Below, piece by piece: positions 35,243 through 46,416 of a DNA stretch of 49,502 nt; positions within the stretch are counted from its first letter, which is position 1; the number at the start of each line of letters is the position of its first letter. Made by a program: the position numbers and the translations under genes. The notes beneath the pieces were generated by a model. It did no database searches. It saw nothing but the letters and a program-made list of their open reading frames with translations, and was not told where the DNA came from. The stretch lies in NCBI GenBank assembly GCA_032718475.1, contig JAUCBJ010005889.1, positions 1 through 49,502 of the forward strand. The letters are read 5' to 3'. Source of the stretch: Nemertoderma westbladi. Taxonomy: Eukaryota; Xenacoelomorpha; Nemertodermatida; Nemertodermatidae.

Positions 35243-35565
35243 CTGCGGGTGTAAATGTTTCATTAGACGTAATAGTTGTTGGAAACAACGATACTACATC
35301 AACACAACTACGAGGAAGAAACTAGCTGAATACAAAATAAAACATACTTTTATACACATCAATATTGTATTATTATACTTAGGAACTTGGTAATTTATAT
35401 TATCTAAAAAGTTCACGAAATCTCAATTTGATTTCTCATTATAACAAATCATGATAACATTATTATATTGCGCAATCCAACTGAATCTTTTGCAAATGTA
35501 AACCGATCATGATAACATTATTATATTGCGCAATCCAACTGAATCTTTTGCAAATGTAAACCGAC
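35243..35565 (-). other. EIF3C: EIF3C intron 2 with a 58-bp tandem duplication at its donor
   Basis: The intron is 323 bp. Two identical 58-bp copies occupy 35448-35505 and 35506-35563, beginning 2 bp inside the donor (CAG|GTCGG) of exon 2. The second copy boundary lacks the GT, so only one donor remains usable. Confidence 0.85.
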
Positions 35566-35900
35566 CTGCAGTCGCTCGACTATCTTCACTACTTTGGGTT
35601 CGTCTTTAAGTCGGTCCACATACTCGGTAGAGTGAGCGTCGGCGTTCTGCAGTATCTTGGTGAACTCCTCGCTCATCTTCTCGACCAGACTCAGCGCGCA
35701 ACCTCGAACCAACAGCGGCCGTTCCGTCGACTCCTCCAGGTTCTCTTCGTCCTCCGCCACATCGGCTCCTACCTGCACCTCGGGGTGTTCCATCAACACG
35801 TCCAGTAACACGTTCAGGTAGCGGATACACTTGGACCACACGTCCGCCTTCATGCAGTCGGCGAGGTTGGGATTGTAGTCGAATACAGCCGATACCAGAC
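35566..35900 (-). CDS. EIF3C: EIF3C exon 2
   Basis: Minus-strand acceptor TTACAG precedes 35900. The first two bases complete a split glycine codon from exon 1. The exon encodes LVSAVFDYNPNLADCMKADV, a long acidic linker (DVAEDEENLEEST), RPLLVRGCALSLVEKMSEEF and TKILQNADAHSTEYVDRLKD, ending IVERLQ at donor CAG|GTCGGT. The order agrees with vertebrate eIF3c. Confidence 0.93.
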
Positions 35901-36505
35901 CTGTAAGGTGGAATCGTGGAGATAGATGGAATGTTGTAATAGCCACGAATCTAACAGCTATGTATTATCCTATCGGCAATGTCGTGGGATCGAACTAGTG
36001 TTCTTCATGTTGTAATTCTGAGGTTTTGACCATCTCAGTTAGCAGTACAGGCTAAATGTTGATCTGTAAACACCACATTATTCTGGGTGCGTTGTATACC
36101 AGCCATTATGCTCGCTCCCCCCTCAACTCTACTTCAAAAGACTTCCAAACTGGAGCTTTGCCAAGCTTTGCACAACGAAAATTTAAATGTTTAATTCATC
36201 CACAGCCACAATATTTTCGCTCACCACAAAATCAAAAATGATCACATTTGTGTTTGAAGGTTAATTTATGAGACTAAATTCAATAACCGGCTTCCTAATA
36301 TCTTAATGACGTTGTTTTGCAATAGGACGTCTGCATGTGCCGTTCCGTTTTAAATAAAATAATTCTGAACTGCGAAAATATTGAGTTCCAAAACTGGATC
36401 TTATCCAGTTGTCCTTACAAGGAACTGTTGGAAAACGTAAATTGTGTTTAATTTTGGAATATGTGAGTATTTATATTTGAATATGTTGGTAATGTTACGG
36501 CTCAC
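35901..36505 (-). other. EIF3C: EIF3C intron 1 with a SINE relic
   Basis: 605 bp, donor GTGAG at 36505 and acceptor TTACAG at 35901 on the minus strand. At about 35960-36055 the minus strand has a tRNA-like head (gctaactgagatggtcaaaa ... agttcgatcccac) followed by 'cattgccgat', like the SINE heads at 17205-17295 and 48237-48330. Confidence 0.8.
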
Positions 36506-37562
36506 CTAGTAATATCTTTATGGCGATCGCAGCACCAAGGGAGTGGCGGTACGATAGATCCAGGAGTTCGTTGAGTAAACTAATCTGCTCCCTTCGATCG
36601 GTCCCCCTCTTCCCGCGCGCAGCCACGATCTCAACCATCTTCTTGGCGACGTTCTCCACGTTAATCTCCACGTCCTTATCGAATAGAACCGTGACCACAC
36701 CGCCGACGCGACCCTTAACTTCGCTCCAACTCTCATCTTCTTCGTCGTCTGCATCGCGTCGCTTCACCCGCTGGACTCGCTCGCGTTTACGCGACTTCTC
36801 CGATTTGTCGCCCGGCGCTTTCTTTAGGAAATAGGCGGCGGTGAGCTGCTCCAGGTCGCCCTCAACGTCCGACAAACTCGAACTGGAGTCGCTCTCCGCG
36901 CCCCAGTCCATGTCGGAGTCGCTGTCCTCATCCATAGCCTCCCGCGACGGTTTCCCTCTGCTTTTCTCCTCCGAACGAACTTCCACTTTATCTTCGCTGA
37001 TCTCCGATTCCAGGTTGGACGCATCGTCATCCACATCCTCTTCCTCTTCATCCGACGGATTCTCCCGGTAGACGATTAAATCCTCCTCGAATTCTTTGTT
37101 ATAGCGCTTTAGTTTCTGTCTCAATGAACCCAAACACCTCGCGTTTATTTTGCTCAGTTTCTTGCGGTAATCCGTGTCCGCCCAGCATTCGTTAACTAAA
37201 CTTTCAGTTTCATCCAAACAACGCAAGTAGAATTTGGGAACAACTCCGTTCTTATCAACTACCGCCTTCGATTTACTGTATACTTTCCCTAATTCTTCAA
37301 ACGTATCGAGAGCCGATTTAAAATCGCGAATCTTTCTTTGGTTGCGAAGATTCTTTATCAAGGTATTGAGTTCGTCGTAACGTTTATCGAAAGCGCTCTT
37401 GAGTATTCGCTTGGGTTCTATGTCGTCATCGTCGGCCATGTGGAAACCTTTACTGGTGAAGGTGGCCTTGGTGGGAACGAGGGCCGGACCCTCATCCTCC
37501 TCGCTAAAAGAGTTGTCCGACTCGCTATCGGACCCTCCGATGGCGAAAAATCGAGACGACAT
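36506..37562 (-). CDS. EIF3C: EIF3C exon 1 (N terminus)
   Basis: Eukaryotic translation initiation factor 3 subunit c starts at the ATG at 37560-37562 (MSSRFFAIGGSDSESDNS, the characteristic MSRFF N terminus). It continues with KRYDELNTLIKNLRNQRKIRD, a segment FKSALDTFEELGKVYSKSKA and PKFYLRCLDETESLVNECW. A long acidic and Ser-rich linker follows (DEEEEDVDDDASNLESEISE and others). It ends in LDLSYRHSLGAAIAIKILLG, split at a phase-1 donor (CTAG|GTGAG). In all, four exons give a 937-residue protein (human 913). eIF3c is a core subunit that bridges eIF1 and eIF5 with the 40S ribosome. The complete gene lies inside the PLA2G6-like intron on the opposite strand. Confidence 0.95.
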
Positions 37563-38874
37563 TGTTTGGTTTGCTCTTTAGTTTCCTCAGTTTGTAGTTA
37601 CCGTGTACCGGTACGACGTGGCACGTGGTTGTTACTGGAGTTCAGATGTACTATGTAGTACTAGGCCTAAGTCCTGTTAATGCTGTACTGTGATATGGAC
37701 GTCCGATTTATAATAGACTAGAGGCTACAAGGAAGGACTGAAGGACATACAGTCAGAAAGTTACCTATCTCAGTCTGAGTCTGAGTCTAATCTCCATCAG
37801 TCCGTGTAGCAGAACTGTTAGTAGCACTGTAGGGTGAGTGAGTGGACAAGTGGACTTGACTTTTTAGGGGAAACTTGATTTTTTTTAAATAAATGAAAAA
37901 CGATTGTAAATTATTTCACAATACCACACAATAATGTTCAAAATACTTGTAGGCTGTTACACCCGCGCTGGCCGCGCAATAATGTTGTATTACCTTTTGG
38001 TTATTTTTTGTTTTATTGCCAATAAACGTTTTCTGGGTTCAAACGTAAATTTTTACCCTTTTTACTGTTTTAAAACGAATGAAAATTCGCACCCTTATTT
38101 TATGTCAACTGTCATATATTGATTTCCAGTTTTGTTTCAGCCGTTTTCAAATTGATCAATAGATTCATATACTTAGAGAACCATTACACCAGGGAACTCC
38201 AACTTAGGTGATTGACACTTACACAGACCAAACCCTCAATGGAACGGGAATACAATGGAGAAAGTAAAGGCACTTTTCTTTAACATTACCTTCCCTGCCT
38301 GCTTTATGTAGTAGCCGTAGCCCATCTATTAGAAGCCAAGCCAAATCAACCAACACTTTCTTCCCTCTTTGCAACTGTGCTTAGCATATAATACCGACAT
38401 CTGGGTCATTGACAGTTTAAAGTAAATGCCTCTGCCTCAGATGGCGGCATACATCAATTGAATTACAGGAAAATAATTAAAATGCTCCTGGATTGAAAAT
38501 TATACATGATATTTATTATGAAAAAGTGCCTTACCGCGTTAAAGTTTATTGCTGTTTCAATGAATGATATATTAATTATTTCGTCGTTGTTAGGAGAACC
38601 CAATTGAAAGACCACTTAAATTGGTATAAAATTTGGGTCAATAATTTGACAAATTAATAATCGCATTTGTTTCCCTTTTTCCCTGCTCTATTATAAAATA
38701 GACATGTTGAACATAGTTTTGATATTGATAATTTGAATGATAGTTTTGTTATTATACATAACAGTATTATAGGAACTGTTCTAGGGGTCGGGTCTTAACC
38801 TCAAATGATAAGTTAATTTGCCGATAATATATTTTAATATACATTAAATATTGTAATGATTTATTGTTTTGCAG
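37563..38874. other. Intron sequence upstream of EIF3C and of the next PLA2G6 exon
   Basis: No coding sequence recognised. It must contain the EIF3C promoter and the 3' end of the giant intron. The acceptor tract ttattgttttgcag ends at 38874. Confidence 0.45.
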
Positions 38875-39031
38875 ATCTGAGTTTGGGAACAAGAAGATGT
38901 CTTCTGTGACTCACCCCAAAGTGATGGTGACGGCCTGTCTGTGCGACAGGGTTCCCGCTCAATTACATCTTTTCCGTAACTTTAAGACGGCTGCTCGGAC
39001 CCGGCCATTCGCTTCCCAAGCAGCATTTCTG
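38875..39031 (+). CDS. PLA2G6: PLA2G6-like exon following the giant intron
   Basis: Encodes K(split)SEFGNKKMSSVTHPKVMVTA, CLCDRVPAQLHLFRNF and KTAARTRPFASQAAFL. In the vertebrate protein the equivalent LKREFGEHTKM / KVMLTGTLSDRQPAELHLF segment directly follows the segment encoded by the 2814-2994 exon. The 3' end is inferred: the frame of the next exon needs a phase-0 cut after CTG at 39031, where a GCAAGT donor lies (GC-AG intron). The nearby GT at 39036 would cause a stop in the next exon. Confidence 0.84.
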
Positions 39032-39439
39032 GCAAGTAGCCTAATACTGTATATATATTTAATATTTCTACTTCAGTCGAAAGACGTCTTTTTGGAAGTT
39101 TCTAGGAAACATACTACTGGGAAAGAAATGGGGCGACTTAACAAATGGAATACGAATACCGTACACTACCGTTGAAGTATTCAACGTTCTTGAACCCTAT
39201 TTCCGAAAAATAATTCGCATATTTGAGCATCCTTCAATTGTGTTATAAATGATTAATAATTAATTAACTTTATATTTCGTACAATTTCATAATAATTAAT
39301 TAACTCATAGTGGACCCAGTGGTCACAAGTCCTAGATAGACCATATTCTGTTTCGTAGGAAATACAGGAGCTCTATACAAGACTGTAGACGTAATGCATT
39401 TACACTTCGACCCTTCTCCAGTGATCACCGCTTCATTGT

Positions 39440-39835
39440 GGCCTAGGTAAGACTTAGTCAGCGTGCTAGCAAAACAACGAAATCTGCCTTGCCGCGGCAT
39501 GACTGGTCCTCTATTATGCAACAGCCAAGTGTGAGATCCAGCTTCACACTACAGCTGAGCAACAGGTATGAGGTTCTTGCCTCTGAGGCAGCAGATAACT
39601 GCGAGGGCTATACTGCCTTCACAGAAGCGGTTAAGCTAGCAGATGCAGAAACAGTTCCTGTATACCCACGAAACAGGAAAAGGCCCCCTGGACTGACCAC
39701 AAAATTCAGAAGTGCCGAAACGAACTCTATAAGGCGCAGAAAGAGTCCCGACTCAAACAGACTACAGCGCACAAGAATGCAGTTAAGGTTGCATCTAGGT
39801 CCCTGAACGAACAGGCAGTACTCTGTTAATCTACA
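39440..39835 (+). pseudogene. LINE: 5' piece (endonuclease end and linker)
   Basis: The plus-strand translation has a DHWL-like region followed by RLSKTTKSALPRHDW, RSSFTLQLSNRYEVLASEAA and RNRKRPPGLTTKFRSAE. This is the pattern after the apurinic endonuclease domain in many non-LTR elements (long basic linker with N-R-F/Y-x-x-L). It ends where a minus-strand LINE begins and is continued at about 41715, so it is the left part of a split element. Confidence 0.62.
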
Positions 39836-41715
39836 GGAGCTAATATTTCAATTCAACGTTAAACTGGTCAAGCCGGCACATTAATAGTAAATGGGTCGGG
39901 CCATGATGTCGAATATACACAATAATTAAATAAAATAGCAACAGTAACAAACCATCACCAAAATCAATGACAAATAGTCAATAGTGACTAAGGTAGGCGC
40001 CAAGGATACCAGTGTAGGTCGGATCACGTGTAGTGTTATTCGAGCGTAGTGGTAGTGATGATTTGTGGTATGATAGCTGTGTGTCTCATGGGATGTTGTA
40101 AAATTCCAGAATTCGTTTCCTCCTAACGTCAAGGGACTTCGATTGGTGACTCAGGCAACTGGCGACAAACATACCGTTGAACTGGTCCGTAAGTGTCGGT
40201 TGGCAAATGTTTATGCTCGAGCAGAGGGCGCGGGGGTCATAAGCAAATACCATGATCGAGTACCACTTGGGCAATTCAAAGGTACGAGTGGCTTGGTGGT
40301 AGCCACCGAGCAAACCTGCATGGGGACCAACCTTGTTATCGTAGTTGTGTTGTGAGGAGAGGCGGAAGGCCAGTTGCAATGGAGTGTGTGCCCATACACT
40401 GTCTGATTGCAGTGACAGACATCGTTAGACAGCCGGATATATGATACAGGGTCGAGTTACTTATATATAATCCAAGGTGAAGGAGACCGCGTAGAGTCTT
40501 CCGGTAGTAGGCCTCTAGTTTATCGGTGTATGTTCCTGTTAGTCTCCCTATGTCAAGTTTGAGTCGGTACAGCACAACTGGGACAGCCAGGGTTCTCCAG
40601 AGCATGAATACTACGTCAGGATGCAGCCATTGTTGCGCCAGAATTTGTATGGAGTCTGCTAGTACACTGGAGTGTGGTGAGAGTTTATACCCTAAGAAAA
40701 TCAAGTGATTGCTGCTCGGTATTAGATATCCGTTAATGTTGATGAAGCGTGGTAGGTGTGCCGAGCCCCGTCTCATCATGATCCATTTTGTTTTGGATAG
40801 TTCTAGTTTCATGTCGACTTTCAACGCTTCAGCTTTGGTTATGTCTGCCATGTTCTCAATGTCTTTAGGGGTGGTCGCTAGCAGAATGAAGTCATCAGCA
40901 TATGCGAAAGCCCCCAACCAAATCGAGTCTACCCAGCAGCCAAGCTGCGAGTTCTTTAGGGCTTTGATCATGTCCATGGTGTACAGGTTAAAGAGGGTCG
41001 GAGATAGTAGCGATCCCTGTTTAATTCCTTTGTGTAGGCCTACTGAGATTGGTGTACAGTCTATGTTCGAGCCGAACTTGAGGAAGAATTTGCTTGAGAG
41101 GTAGTAGGACAGTATGGTCCTGACGATATGGGGATTCACGTACTCAAGGAGCTTCTTAGTCAGTAGTGCGTAGTCAACATCGTCAAACGCCGATTGTATG
41201 TCTATTTGGCAGGCGAACAAAGGGGAACCGTTAGATAGGTGATACTCGATACACTCTAGGATTGTGCTGACGACGATGTCCGCGCCAATATTCTTCTTAT
41301 GGGCAGTCTGGTATTCATGGGGTAGGACTGGATCCAGGAAGTGTACTAGGAGGATGTGTTCGAATATTTTTGCAAATATGGTAATCGATGCGATCGGACG
41401 ATACGAAGTAGGTTTTAGTTTGTCCCAGTCAGTTCAGAAGTTCGAAGCTCAGTTCGAAGCAGTTGTTGATGATGTTGGCTAGAATGTCACAAGTGGATTC
41501 AGGTTCCAAGTGGAGTAGATGTTCAAGAGTGAGGGATGCAGCGTCTGGGGCTTTGCCAGTTGAGAGACTCCGAATATCTTTCTTCACAGCCAGCGGAGAT
41601 ATTGTGGGAGTTTTATATGTTTACATTTGTCTGCAAGCTCTTTCTGAATTTGTTCGATGCCGCTCTTATTCAGATCACCTGAAAATTTGTCATTGTAGTG
41701 TTCTCTTAATGTAGC
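39836..41715 (-). mobile_element. Minus-strand LINE (reverse transcriptase) inserted into the plus-strand LINE
   Basis: The minus strand reads from an EHYNDKFSGDLNKSG segment through ISPLAVKKDIRSLSTGKAPD, then after a frameshift WDKLKPTSYRPIASITIFAK, EYQTAHKKNIGADIVVSTIL, IDIQSAFDDVDYALL, the GIKQGSLLSPTLFNLY segment and AFAYADDFILLA. It ends in a thumb/C-terminal region (LEAYYRKTLRGLLHLGL) at about 40340. Conserved polymerase motifs (SYRPIA, FDDVDY, GxxQGSxLSPxLF, YADD) are intact, but at least one frameshift and stop near 41430 disable it. The long ORF 40336-41220 is its RT core. Exact ends and a target duplication could not be fixed. Confidence 0.85.
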
Positions 41716-43469
41716 TTGCATGCTGGTCCAAACCAACAGGTTGATGCCATCAATGATGCTGACGACAGCAGGCAATCATCCCTGGCATGGAAATCAATCA
41801 ACTTGCTTACTCGGCGGAAAAGCCAACCAACCACCAAGGTTAAGGCAGAATCACCAGCCGATCGCCTCAATGGTTGGAAGGCCCACTTTGAATAGTTCCT
41901 CAATATTGACAGGGTATTGTCCGATAACTTTATAGAAGTAAAGGTGTCTGAGTCTGTACTCCCAGATATTTCCATTGCCGATATCTCCTTTGCAAAAGTG
42001 AAGGATGCTGCAAAGAGCATTAAGACCAATCGTGCCAGTGGAGTATATGGTGTTCCCCCTGAGGTCTTTATAAATTACAAAAGTGTTTAAAGCTCATCTA
42101 TCCCATCATAGTAGACATGTACAGAACAACAAGAGTCCCACAAGAAATGAAAACAAATAAGTTGGGGCCAGTTCCCAAGAAGGGCAACTAACTCCCTATG
42201 CCTAACACTCTATGGTTCTTTTCGGGGAATCTCATTGATCTTGATTGCTGCAAAGCTATACAATAGAATTCTATTAAATCGCATCAGGTATCCCATTGAG
42301 AGACTGCTCCGTGGAAATCAGAATGGGTTCCGTAAAGGTCGTTGGACCATGGAGCCAATTTTGGCACTTAGAAGGGTAATTGAAGAGTTATCAAAAAAGA
42401 AAGACAGGCATCTGGCTGTTATCTTTGTTGACTTCTTCAAGGCCTTTGATTCAGTCTCTCGCTTACGTATGTTCAGCATACTTTCATTATATGGGATTCC
42501 TGAAGAAATTATTGCAGCAATCAGATCAATATACGATGGTTCGACAACATTTGTGTCTACTGTTGATGGTGACAGAACCATTTGAAGTGTTATGGGGAGT
42601 CCTCCAAGGAGACACACTTGCGCCATTCGTGTTCATAATTGTGGTTGACTATGTTCTACGCATGTCCTTAGATCATCATAATGATGATGGGGTGATGATA
42701 ACTCCATCTACTGGCTCCAGAAGTCGAGGAAATCCTGCCAACTACCTAACTGATCTCGACTTTGCTGATGATTTAGGAGTACTCTCAGAATCACTAGAGG
42801 GAGCCCAACGGCTCCTCAGCTCATTAGAACAGGCTGCTTCTAGTTTTGGTCTTTTTATTAACTCCAAAAGGACCAAAATTTCGAATACGTAAGGGAAAGG
42901 CATGGGCAGCCTTGAATAGGCTTTCCAGGATTTGGAAGTCACACAGAATTAATCGTCCGGTTATAAATAAAGTTAACTTAAGGTCCGATTATTTCGAGCA
43001 GCAATAGTTCCAGTACTCCTCTATGGGAGTCCATGCAGGGCTCTAACTGCTGAGGACACCAAATCTCTGGATGCCACATTCACAAGAATGCTACGCCGGG
43101 TTCATTGTGTCAAGTACAATGCACACATCTCCAACCAGACACTATATAACATTGGATGTGTCTCATTGGTTCCCCAAAGCTTGATACTAGAACAAAGTCG
43201 CCTCCGCTTTGCAGGACATTGCTTTCGCCGTGAGGACCAGCCAGTGCATAATCTTGTGCTTTGGCAGCCTCATGGAGTGAATAAGCATGGTGGACACCCC
43301 ACGACTTTCTTGAGACGCATGTTAAGGGACATTGGCCTTGAAAATGCGGATGAACTAGCAAATGTCATGGGCGATAGGGAGTTGTGGCGGCGCAATTTTG
43401 ACGACAAGCCGGCACAGCATTCTTAAAAATGCAGCTGCAATGCAGCATGCCGATCCTAGTAGTAGTAGC
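41716..43469 (+). mobile_element. Plus-strand LINE RT and C-terminal end with (TAG) tail, degenerate
   Basis: The linker resumes as DAINDADDSRQSSLAWKSIN, then LLTRRKSQPT and ADRLNGWKAHF, SIADISFAKVKDAAKSIKTN and SGVYGVPPEVF. RT motifs follow: QNGFRKGRWTMEPILALRRV, VDFFKAFDSVSR, then (frameshift at about 42582) WGVLQGDTLAPFVF, LDFADDLGVLS, then the C-terminal ORF (43088-43426: SRLRFAGHCFRRED, DRELWRRNF). The 3' UTR and (TAG)4 tail end at 43469. Frameshifts near 42090, 42180, 42582 and 42890 make it a pseudogene. Same family as 13455-13912 and 28702-28862. Confidence 0.87.
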
Positions 43470-43495
43470 GTTTAAGTACCTGTGCTATTTCACAG

Positions 43496-43712
43496 CCTAC
43501 ATATGATCCAGATGAGCAAGAGGTCTGGTCTGCCGGTATGGCATCGGGGGCCGCGCCAACTTACTTCCCGCCAATGGGCCGTTTCCTTGACGGCGGTCTG
43601 CTAGCAAACAACCCGACGATGGACGCCCTCACCGAGATTCACGACCACTACAAGGAACTCCGTTGCCGAGGTGACACCCAATCGCCACGGTTGGGTCTAG
43701 TGCTAAGTATTG
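43496..43712 (+). CDS. PLA2G6: PLA2G6-like exon with catalytic aspartate
   Basis: Encodes PTYDPDEQEVWSAGMASGAAPTYF, then PPMGRFLDGGLLANNPTMDA and LTEIHDHYKELRCRGD, ending LVLSIG. The DGG motif carries the catalytic aspartate of the patatin-type Ser-Asp dyad, and SGAAPTYFxPxGRFLDGGLLANNP is an iPLA2-VIA signature. Donor GTGAGT at 43713 splits a glycine codon (phase 1), completed by the next exon to read SIG-GTGR. Confidence 0.94.
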
Positions 43713-44113
43713 GTGAGTAATGCAGTATATGTGGATATACCGCGCTATATTATTAATACTCAATTGTCTGTCTCCGTATGTGGTCAAACCGATAATGAAA
43801 TCCCTTCAGGTTGTATCTGACTTACTCGAGTCAGTATAGCGGACGGATGGAAATTGTAATGAATTTAATGAAACTACTGCACTTATCTCGGCGAAAACTA
43901 ACCTCATGTAATGCAAAGGAAGCGCCAGCCAGACAATAGTTTTTTTCTCCGTTTTATCCTTCCTTCGGTGCTTCTAGGATTGGTAAAATAGTCTAAAATT
44001 ACTAAAGTTTCTAATATATTCAGTTTGTATGATTGGATACTATTAATTGTCAAAGTTGATGAAATTATAATGTGCGACGTAATTTAATTTTACGACCTAC
44101 TCTAGAGGTAGAT

Positions 44114-46056
44114 GTGCGGATCTAGGACACTTCCCCCCCGGACAGTTCCCCCCTGACACATCCCCCCTGACACTTCCCCCCTGACACTTCCCCCCTGACA
44201 CTTCCCCCCTGACACTTCCCCCCTGACACTTCCCCCCTGACACTTCCCCCCTGACACTTCCCCCCTGACACTTCCCCCCTGACACTTCCCCCCTGACACT
44301 TCCCCCCTGACACTTCCCCCCTGACACTTCCCCCCTGACACTTCCCCCCTGACACTTCCCCCCTGACACTTCCCCCTGACACTTCCCCCCTGACACTTCC
44401 CCCCTGACACTTCCACCCTGACACTTCCCCCCTGACACTTCCCCCCTGACACTTCCCCCCTGACACTTCCCCCCTGACACTTCCCCCCTGACACTTCCCC
44501 CCCGCCCAAGTAGGACACTTCCCCCCTGACACTTCCCCCCTGACACTTCCCCCTGACACTTCCCCCCTGACACTTCCCCCCTGACACTTCCCCCCCGCCC
44601 AAGTAGGACACTTCCCCCCTGACACTTCCCCCCTGACACTTCCCCCCTGACACTTCCCCCCTGACACTTCCCCCTGACACTTCCCCCCTGACACTTCCCC
44701 CTGACACTTCCCCCCTGACACTTCCCCCCTGACACTTCCACCCTGACACTTCCCCCCTGACACTTCCCCCCTGACACTTCCCCCCTGACACTTCCCCCCT
44801 GACACTTCCCCCCTGACACTTCCCCACTGACACTTCCCCCCTGACACTTCCCCCTGACACTTCCCCCCTGACACTTCCCCCCTGACACTTCCACCCTGAC
44901 ACTTCCCCCCTGACACTTCCCCCCTGACACTTCCCCCCTGACACTTCCCCCCTGACACTTCCCCCTGACACTTCCCCCCTGACACTTCCCCCCTGACACT
45001 TCCCCCCTGACACTTCCCCCCTGACACTTCCCCCCTGACACTTCCACCCTGACACTTCCCCCCTGACACTTCCCCCCTGACACTTCCCCCCTGACACTTC
45101 CCCCCTGACACTTCCACCCTGACACTTCCCCCCTGACACTTCCCCCCTGACACTTCCCCCCTGACACTTCCCCCTGACACTTCCCCCCTGACACTTCCCC
45201 CCTGACACTTCCCCCCTGACACTTCCCCCCTGACACTTCCCCCCTGACACTTCCCCCCTGACACTTCCACCCTGACACTTCCCCCCTGACACTTCCCCCC
45301 TGACACTTCCCCCCTGACACTTCCCCCTGACACTTCCCCCCTGACACTTCCCCCCTGACACTTCCCCCCCGCCCAAGTAGGACACTTCCCCCCTGACACT
45401 TCCCCCCTGACACTTCCCCCCTGACACTTCCCCCCCTGACACTTCCCCCCCTGACACTTCCCCCCTGACACTTCCCCCCCGCCCAAGTAGGACACTTCCC
45501 CTCCCCCCAGGAAATTTAATTAATTTATCAATATGTAATGCTGAACACAGAATACATGTCGACGCATGTCGATTTTACCCTGGAGAGGTATAATTTTGAT
45601 TGCAACAATAATATTCATCCCCATCTGCTACAACTTGAAGAAGACTATTACATAATAATACCTATAATTAAAACAATTTATTATTATAATTCTATAGTTA
45701 ATAAAAACAGTATATCTTTCGGGGGATGGAATTTATAGGTCATCTAATTAATTGTTTAAAGATTAGCAAACAATACGATGTAATTGCATTGATAAAATCA
45801 ATAAATAAAACTTGGATACAAAATGTAAAATCGGGATGCAAAAGATCACTTTCTGAGCTAAGAAAGGAAAATTGTTTACAACTTGTCTGGATACAAGCGG
45901 TCCGTTTAACATACAAAATGAAAAATAAGAATGTGCGAAGTTAAGAACAGTCGGGGGGGAAGTGTCCGGGGGGGGGGGGGTGTCTGGGGGGAAGTGTCCG
46001 GGGGGTAAGTGTCCTACTTGAACGGGGGGTAACTGTCCGGAAGGAAGAGTCCGCAC
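44114..46056. mobile_element. Possible foldback-type element with inverted ends around a minisatellite
   Basis: The left end (gtgcgga, then ggacacttcccccccggaca and gttccccc) is an imperfect reverse complement of the right end at about 45945-46056 (gtaactgtccgg, then gtccgcac). Between them are the long 14-bp array and an AT-rich, non-coding core (45511-45945). Inverted tandem-repeat ends are typical of foldback elements. No target duplication is seen, so this is tentative. Confidence 0.5.
44125..45510. repeat. 14-bp minisatellite (tgacacttcccccc), about 98 units
   Basis: Tandem units of 14 bp, with 13-bp and rare 15-bp variants and c-to-a substitutions (ttccaccc) recurring at roughly regular intervals, which shows higher-order duplication. 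A spacer variant (cccgcccaagtaggacactt) occurs near 44502, 44596, 45371 and 45481. Purine/pyrimidine asymmetry is extreme. Long minus-strand ORFs across it are artefacts of the stop-free repeat. Confidence 0.96.
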
Positions 46057-46202
46057 ACCGGTTGGTTATTTACCACTCACGCACCGGTGAGGGTGAACAG
46101 GCCTTAAGCTTCATTCTGAGTTTCCTCTGTTTGTTAGCTTTGTAACTTTATCTTCTATCTCCACTCACAGATAATGTACTGTATTTATGAACTCCTCCAC
46201 AG

Positions 46203-46416
46203 GGACTGGACGTATGCCGACGGAGAGACTTTGTACTCCCAACATCACAATGCCCTCATCTATGATCGATATATTTGCGGGGACCATGGGGCTGGTTACC
46301 AGCGCCAAGGATCTTACCAAGATACTTACTGAAGCGATGACCGATTCTGAAGGTCGTGTTGTCGAGAGATCTAGGGCGTGGTGTGATTCTATGCAAGTTC
46401 CTTATTTCCGGTTGAG
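46203..46416 (+). CDS. PLA2G6: PLA2G6-like exon, C-terminal region
   Basis: Starts after CCACAG; the first two bases complete Gly. Reads TGRMPTERLC, then IDIFAGTMGLVTSAKDLTKI, LTEAMTDSEGRVVERSRAWC and VPYFRL. This matches the family's GTGRSP, DPDGRAVDRARAWC and QYFRLNP segments. It ends AG|GTCAGT; the donor is the first unit of a (GTCA)n microsatellite. Phase 2, completed by C of the next exon to give serine. Confidence 0.92.

Larger units (their letters stand above)
39032..43495 (+). other. PLA2G6: PLA2G6-like intron, largely LINE sequence
   Basis: 4.46 kb with inferred GC donor at 39032 and acceptor TTTCACAG at 43495. The plus-strand LINE end with its TAG tail reaches to 26 bp before the acceptor. 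Confidence 0.75.
43713..46202 (+). other. PLA2G6: PLA2G6-like intron containing the 14-bp minisatellite element
   Basis: 2.49 kb. The left 400 bp and the stretch 46057-46202 show nothing else. Acceptor is tcctccacag ending at 46202. Confidence 0.85.

Noticed and set aside
39032-43495. The 40336-41220 minus-strand ORF as a host gene
   Set aside because: It has the full set of reverse-transcriptase motifs (FDDVDY, LSPTLF, YADD) and upstream frameshifts, so it is a LINE.
44097-45495. Three minus-strand ORFs of 438-457 codons reading GGKCQGGSVRGEVS repeats
   Set aside because: Artefact of a 14-bp minisatellite lacking stops on that strand.
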